Shown: piece after piece, positions 30,863-33,719 of the stretch | Layout of the letters: each line of letters opens with the position of its first letter | How positions within the stretch are numbered: the stretch's first letter is position 1 | Assembly: GCA_018712865.1 (NCBI GenBank) | Contig: DVGH01000065.1 | Location: forward strand, 1-33,719 | Source of the DNA: Scatavimonas merdipullorum | GTDB lineage: Bacteria; Bacillota; Clostridia; Oscillospirales; Acutalibacteraceae | Direction of reading: 5' to 3' | DNA length: 33,719 nucleotides | Translations under genes and position numbers: made by a program | Notes under the pieces: generated by a model | Databases searched by the model: none | What the model was told of the DNA's origin: nothing | Seen by the model: only the letters and a program-made list of their open reading frames with translations

Positions 30863-30997
30863 TTAACCGAACAGATCGTCAACCGGCGTATTGATAATAT
30901 CGTCGGGATCCTTCGGCTCTGTGGAAGTTGATAAAATGTCCTCCACCTGCGTAAATCTTACGATTTCAAGCTCAGGTATGGAAAATAACTTCTTCAT
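30863..30997 (-). CDS. 44-residue candidate precursor peptide
   Basis: A short ORF with a good ribosome-binding site (AGAGAGG, 7-nt spacing) and a basic-then-acidic layout. It begins MKKLFSIPELEIVRF, runs through a Ser/Thr patch (STST, residues 23-26) and ends in an Asp/Pro-rich tail, DDIINTPVDDLFG. FSIPEL fits the YxxPxL leader motif recognised by PqqD-like proteins in lasso systems, with Phe for Tyr. The peptide has no Cys and no Tyr, no Gly-Gly cleavage site and no signal peptide. It is the first gene of the run that includes kinase, PqqD-like protein, peptidase and exporter, separated from them by an attenuator-like hairpin. Function inferred from context. Confidence 0.75.
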   Translation of the reverse strand: MKKLFSIPELEIVRFTQVEDILSTSTEPKDPDDIINTPVDDLFG

Positions 30998-31107
30998 GGT
31001 AAAAACCTCTCTTTCGTTCCTTCAAGGTTTTATAAAAACCCGGAACACCCGGCAGTATTTCCCATGGGGAAAACACCGCAAAGCGTTTTGTATGAAATAA
31101 ATACCGC

Positions 31108-33719
31108 TTAGGAAAGTGTAGCCGGCATTGCTGTAACGGCTTCGCTGATGAAGAGCTCTTCGCCTACAACAACAAACGCATAAACCGTTACAACTGTGTT
31201 TTCATCAACACCAACAGGCACGCTGGCAACATAATTGTAGCGGCCGTCACTGTTCATATAACCGGAATCCGTATAATCCTTGATATAAGAATTATACGCC
31301 GAACCGGTGCCGTTGTCAAGATAATCCTGAATAGCCGTCTGCGCATCTGCAGGAGCCTCTCCTACATAGCGGAAAATGCCATACGTTGCGCCTTCACCTG
31401 GGTTGAGCGTATGTATGCCGAAGTACATCAGAATCTTGCTTGGATCTGTTGCCGTGTCATAAATAACGTCGTCAATAAAGATGTCGGGTTCCGGATAAAC
31501 CATGCCGCCCTCTGTCTTGACAGCTTCTACTGTATAATCGGCTGTAACAATAAACTTGTAAGCGCTATTGTAGCTTACTCTCTGTCCATTGATTTCCCAA
31601 TATGCAAAATTGGGATCTGTGCAGGTAAGCGTTACAACATCACCGTAGTTAAATACGTTTGTACCATCTATACCGCCTTCAATAGAAACAGTCGCATCAT
31701 TTGCAATCAGCTGGACCGTAAAGGACTTTACAACAGCAGAATACGTAAATGTTTTGTCTTCTGTGATATTGGTAAGATCCTGCGGAGCAAAGCCTGCGAC
31801 ATATTCCTTATCCTTCATAACCGGCATTGTCGGTGCTATTGCGCTTTCACCTTCAAAGACAATCTGCTCAGAAATCAGTTCTGCGGGGTCTTCTGTCGTG
31901 TCAAAGAACTGTACGGTAAATACGCCGTATTCTCCAACCTTAAACTTTGCCCCTTCCATTTCATCCAGCAGATAATAGCCTGTCATGTCAGTAGGATTGG
32001 TAATGCTGACGGTTTCCTGTGCGCTTGTCTGGCCGTCTGTAAAGATCACCGTAGTATACAGGTTGGCATCAAACGTATAGGAATAAACATCCTGCCCCAT
32101 AGAATTTTGCTGAACAAAAGTCATGGGCTGGCCGGGCCACGTGTTGTTGAACCCGCCGTCATAAAGGTAGATATTGGCAGAATCCCAGTTTTTATTATTG
32201 GTAAAGTACACGGTAATGTTATTGGGCTCAATGCCTTCAATATACCACCTTGTACCTGTCTGGGTGGTTGCAACATACGTTTTGTCTGCTTCCAGCGCTA
32301 CAGAGATCGTCTGCTCATCTGCACCGTTATTAAAGATAATGGTGTCATATTTTCCTTTTTCAATCTGGAACTGGCTGACATTGCCTTCTGTTGTAGAGGC
32401 ATCTATACCGGGCCATCCCATGTTTTCTTCCGTTTCGCTGTTGTAAGCGTACGCTTTGACAGTACTCCAATTTGTTGCTGTGTTGTCAAAAGAAACTGTA
32501 ATTGTTTCTACAGGAGGCTCTGTCGGCTCAGGCTCTGTCGGCTCGGGTTCTGTTGGCTCGGGCTCGGTCGGCTCGGGTTCTGTTGGCTCGGGCTCGGTCG
32601 GATCTATCTCGGAATCCGGCACATAGTCCACCCAGCCTGCTCCGTTATAATATTTCCCGTTAAATGTGTCGGTTGTTGCCCACGAAGAGATTGCAACGAC
32701 CTGCTCAATCCACTGACTGCCGTTATATGCCTGGAACTGCAATGTATCAAAGCCACCGTAAGGTGCAGCATCCATTGCAAATTCTGCCTTATAAACAGGT
32801 TGGCCGTTTATTGTCTCGTCTGTGTTGGTCATATCAACCTGTGTCCAAAGCTCCATACTTCCCTGCGCGTTAGCCTTTACTGTGTAACCTGCATCCCGCC
32901 AGGCTTGACTTGGAGAATAATATACTATAATAGTATCTTCAGGTTCTGTCGGCTCAGGTTCTGTCGGCTCAGGTTCTGTCGGCTCGGGTTCTGTCGGCTC
33001 GGGTTCTGTCGGCTCGGGTTCTGTCGGCTCGGGTTCTGTCGGCTCGGGCTCTGTCGGCTCGGGCTCTGTCGGCTCGGGTTCTGTCGGCTCGGGCTCTGTC
33101 GGCTCGGGTTCTGTCGGATCTGTTGTTACAGGTGTATACACATCCCATGTACCGCTCCAGGTCGTGCCACTGCCGCTGAGGTTTGTATAAAGGTTTTTCC
33201 CTTCTTCCAACATAACGTTTACCGTCTGCTGCTGCTGGGAAGTCCAGGAACCTTTATTAACAAAAAGAAAACCTTCCTGTCCTGCCACCGGCTCCTCTGA
33301 GAAAGTATAGGAATAGATGTTGCCCTCTACCAGCTCCATTTTTTCAAATGTTTCCGACAATCCAAATGCCCATCCATACACATATACTTCGGACCATCTG
33401 GTATTCGTATTATCAAAATAAATGGTCTGAGGGCCGTACACCACTGGGGGATCAGTAGCGCCCTCATCAAAATTGTCCCATGAACCACCATTTGCACCAC
33501 TGTTGAGTACAAACAGGTTCCTGTCGCTCTGCAGCGTTGCCGTTACGCTGTTCCAAGCTGCACTTCCTATGGACTCGTGCCTTGAGAAAACCACCTGGGT
33601 ATAATCCCCCGCAGGAACAGTAACCTCAAAAATCTTGGTTCTGCCTTCTACAGGCGTCATTGCCACCGGCGTGGTGGTGGTACTCCCTCTAAACGAAACA
33701 CCCATAACTGCGTCTGCAT
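31108..33719 (-). CDS. multi-module starch-binding (CBM25/26-like) surface protein, 5' end missing
   Basis: At least 865 residues; the frame is still open at the window edge, so the signal peptide and possibly a catalytic part lie outside. Visible modules, counted from Met at 33705, are a partial CBM-like unit (1-80) and a CBM26-like unit (about 90-190, TIYFDNTNTRWSEVYVYGW). A 12-unit TEPEP linker (196-255), a CBM25-like unit (258-365) and a 6-unit linker (368-397) follow. Two further CBM26-like units begin ITVSFDNTATNWSTVKAYAY and ITVYFTNNKNWDSANIYLYD (400-595). Two small beta repeats (about 605-735) and an unrecognised C-terminal domain (740-865) complete it. No LPxTG, dockerin or S-layer motif is seen in the visible part. 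Confidence 0.85.
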   Translation of the reverse strand, partial: ADAVMGVSFRGSTTTTPVAMTPVEGRTKIFEVTVPAGDYTQVVFSRHESIGSAAWNSVTATLQSDRNLFVLNSGANGGSWDNFDEGATDPPVVYGPQTIYFDNTNTRWSEVYVYGWAFGLSETFEKMELVEGNIYSYTFSEEPVAGQEGFLFVNKGSWTSQQQQTVNVMLEEGKNLYTNLSGSGTTWSGTWDVYTPVTTDPTEPEPTEPEPTEPEPTEPEPTEPEPTEPEPTEPEPTEPEPTEPEPTEPEPTEPEPTEPEDTIIVYYSPSQAWRDAGYTVKANAQGSMELWTQVDMTNTDETINGQPVYKAEFAMDAAPYGGFDTLQFQAYNGSQWIEQVVAISSWATTDTFNGKYYNGAGWVDYVPDSEIDPTEPEPTEPEPTEPEPTEPEPTEPEPTEPPVETITVSFDNTATNWSTVKAYAYNSETEENMGWPGIDASTTEGNVSQFQIEKGKYDTIIFNNGADEQTISVALEADKTYVATTQTGTRWYIEGIEPNNITVYFTNNKNWDSANIYLYDGGFNNTWPGQPMTFVQQNSMGQDVYSYTFDANLYTTVIFTDGQTSAQETVSITNPTDMTGYYLLDEMEGAKFKVGEYGVFTVQFFDTTEDPAELISEQIVFEGESAIAPTMPVMKDKEYVAGFAPQDLTNITEDKTFTYSAVVKSFTVQLIANDATVSIEGGIDGTNVFNYGDVVTLTCTDPNFAYWEINGQRVSYNSAYKFIVTADYTVEAVKTEGGMVYPEPDIFIDDVIYDTATDPSKILMYFGIHTLNPGEGATYGIFRYVGEAPADAQTAIQDYLDNGTGSAYNSYIKDYTDSGYMNSDGRYNYVASVPVGVDENTVVTVYAFVVVGEELFISEAVTAMPATLS
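32515..32604 (-). repeat. 6 x 15-bp coding repeat (TEPEP linker 2)
   Basis: Six 15-bp units encode Thr-Glu-Pro-Glu-Pro. The last four fall into two 30-bp pairs that share the same silent changes, indicating recent duplication of a two-unit block. It links the CBM25-like unit to the following CBM26-like pair. Confidence 0.9.
32941..33120 (-). repeat. 12 x 15-bp coding repeat (TEPEP linker 1)
   Basis: Twelve consecutive 15-bp units (minus-strand unit GAGCCGACAGAACCT with third-position variants) encode Thr-Glu-Pro-Glu-Pro, giving a rigid acidic linker of 60 residues. Near-identity at the DNA level makes this stretch prone to slippage, so copy number may vary between strains. Confidence 0.95.

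Noticed and set aside
31020..31075. Terminator between the CBM protein gene and the small peptide gene
   Set aside because: CCGG-GTGTT-CCGG followed by GTTTTTAT gives only a 4-bp stem; too weak to call. A clear promoter for the peptide gene was also not found in this gap, so its start of transcription remains open.
30891..31100. 69-codon plus-strand frame opposite the peptide gene
   Set aside because: It has no ribosome-binding site or family features and overlaps the better-supported minus-strand peptide ORF.
32515..33120. Short regular repeats as a CRISPR array
   Set aside because: The units are contiguous 15-mers without spacers, in frame, and encode a protein linker.
31411..33300. 629-codon plus-strand open frame
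   Set aside because: It is the antisense shadow of the CBM protein; its Cys/Arg/Leu-rich repeat is only the complement of the TEPEP units, and no ribosome-binding site or family match is seen.

Overview
The window looks like chromosome of an endospore-forming, Gram-positive member of the Clostridia, probably a gut-type Oscillospiraceae/Ruminococcaceae relative. It carries sigG, yqfC, yqfD and ylbJ (sporulation genes), several lipoproteins, the MEP isoprenoid genes ispD/ispF, and a starch-binding-module surface protein with Thr-Glu-Pro linkers. Most genes are on the minus strand, and intrinsic terminators and near-consensus vegetative promoters are easy to see.

Layout. 1-290: three minus-strand tRNA genes (Val, Asp, partial Phe) behind a clear promoter. 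291-5599 (minus): hslO, a SAM methyltransferase and a YerC/TrpR-type regulator in one operon, then sigG, rmuC and a triple-S1 protein. 5832-7141 (plus): cyclophilin lipoprotein and thioredoxin. 7205-9870: the sporulation genes yqfC-yqfD (minus) diverge from ylbJ (plus). 9938-12742: asnB converges on a Na/Pi-cotransporter-like gene. 12901-17531 (minus): marR with a heterodimeric ABC exporter, with promoter, operator and terminator visible. 17780-19440: two lipoproteins (DUF4358-like; ZnuA-like metal binding). 19588-22679 (minus): P-loop protein, pgi, and a D,D-carboxypeptidase with a sigma-E-like promoter.

22788-30997 (minus) is the most unusual part. A 44-residue peptide gene is followed by a strong terminator-like hairpin and then by an HPr-kinase-like protein, a PqqD-like protein, an S26 peptidase with His in place of Lys, an ABC exporter, two tandem paralogous nucleotidyltransferases and a class-C beta-lactamase-fold lipoprotein. 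The tightly packed run continues into ispD-ispF and ends at a terminator. I read this as a candidate peptide-modification and export system. It resembles lasso-peptide tailoring clusters (PqqD-like recognition protein, HPr-kinase-like kinase, nucleotidyltransferase, exporter), but no macrolactam cyclase, transglutaminase-type leader peptidase or radical SAM enzyme is visible.

31108-33719 (minus) is the 3' part of a large multi-module carbohydrate-binding surface protein that runs off the window.

Two regulatory structures also stand out. The sigG Shine-Dalgarno is fully buried in a perfect leader hairpin ahead of a GTG start. Sigma-E-like promoters precede ylbJ and the D,D-carboxypeptidase gene.
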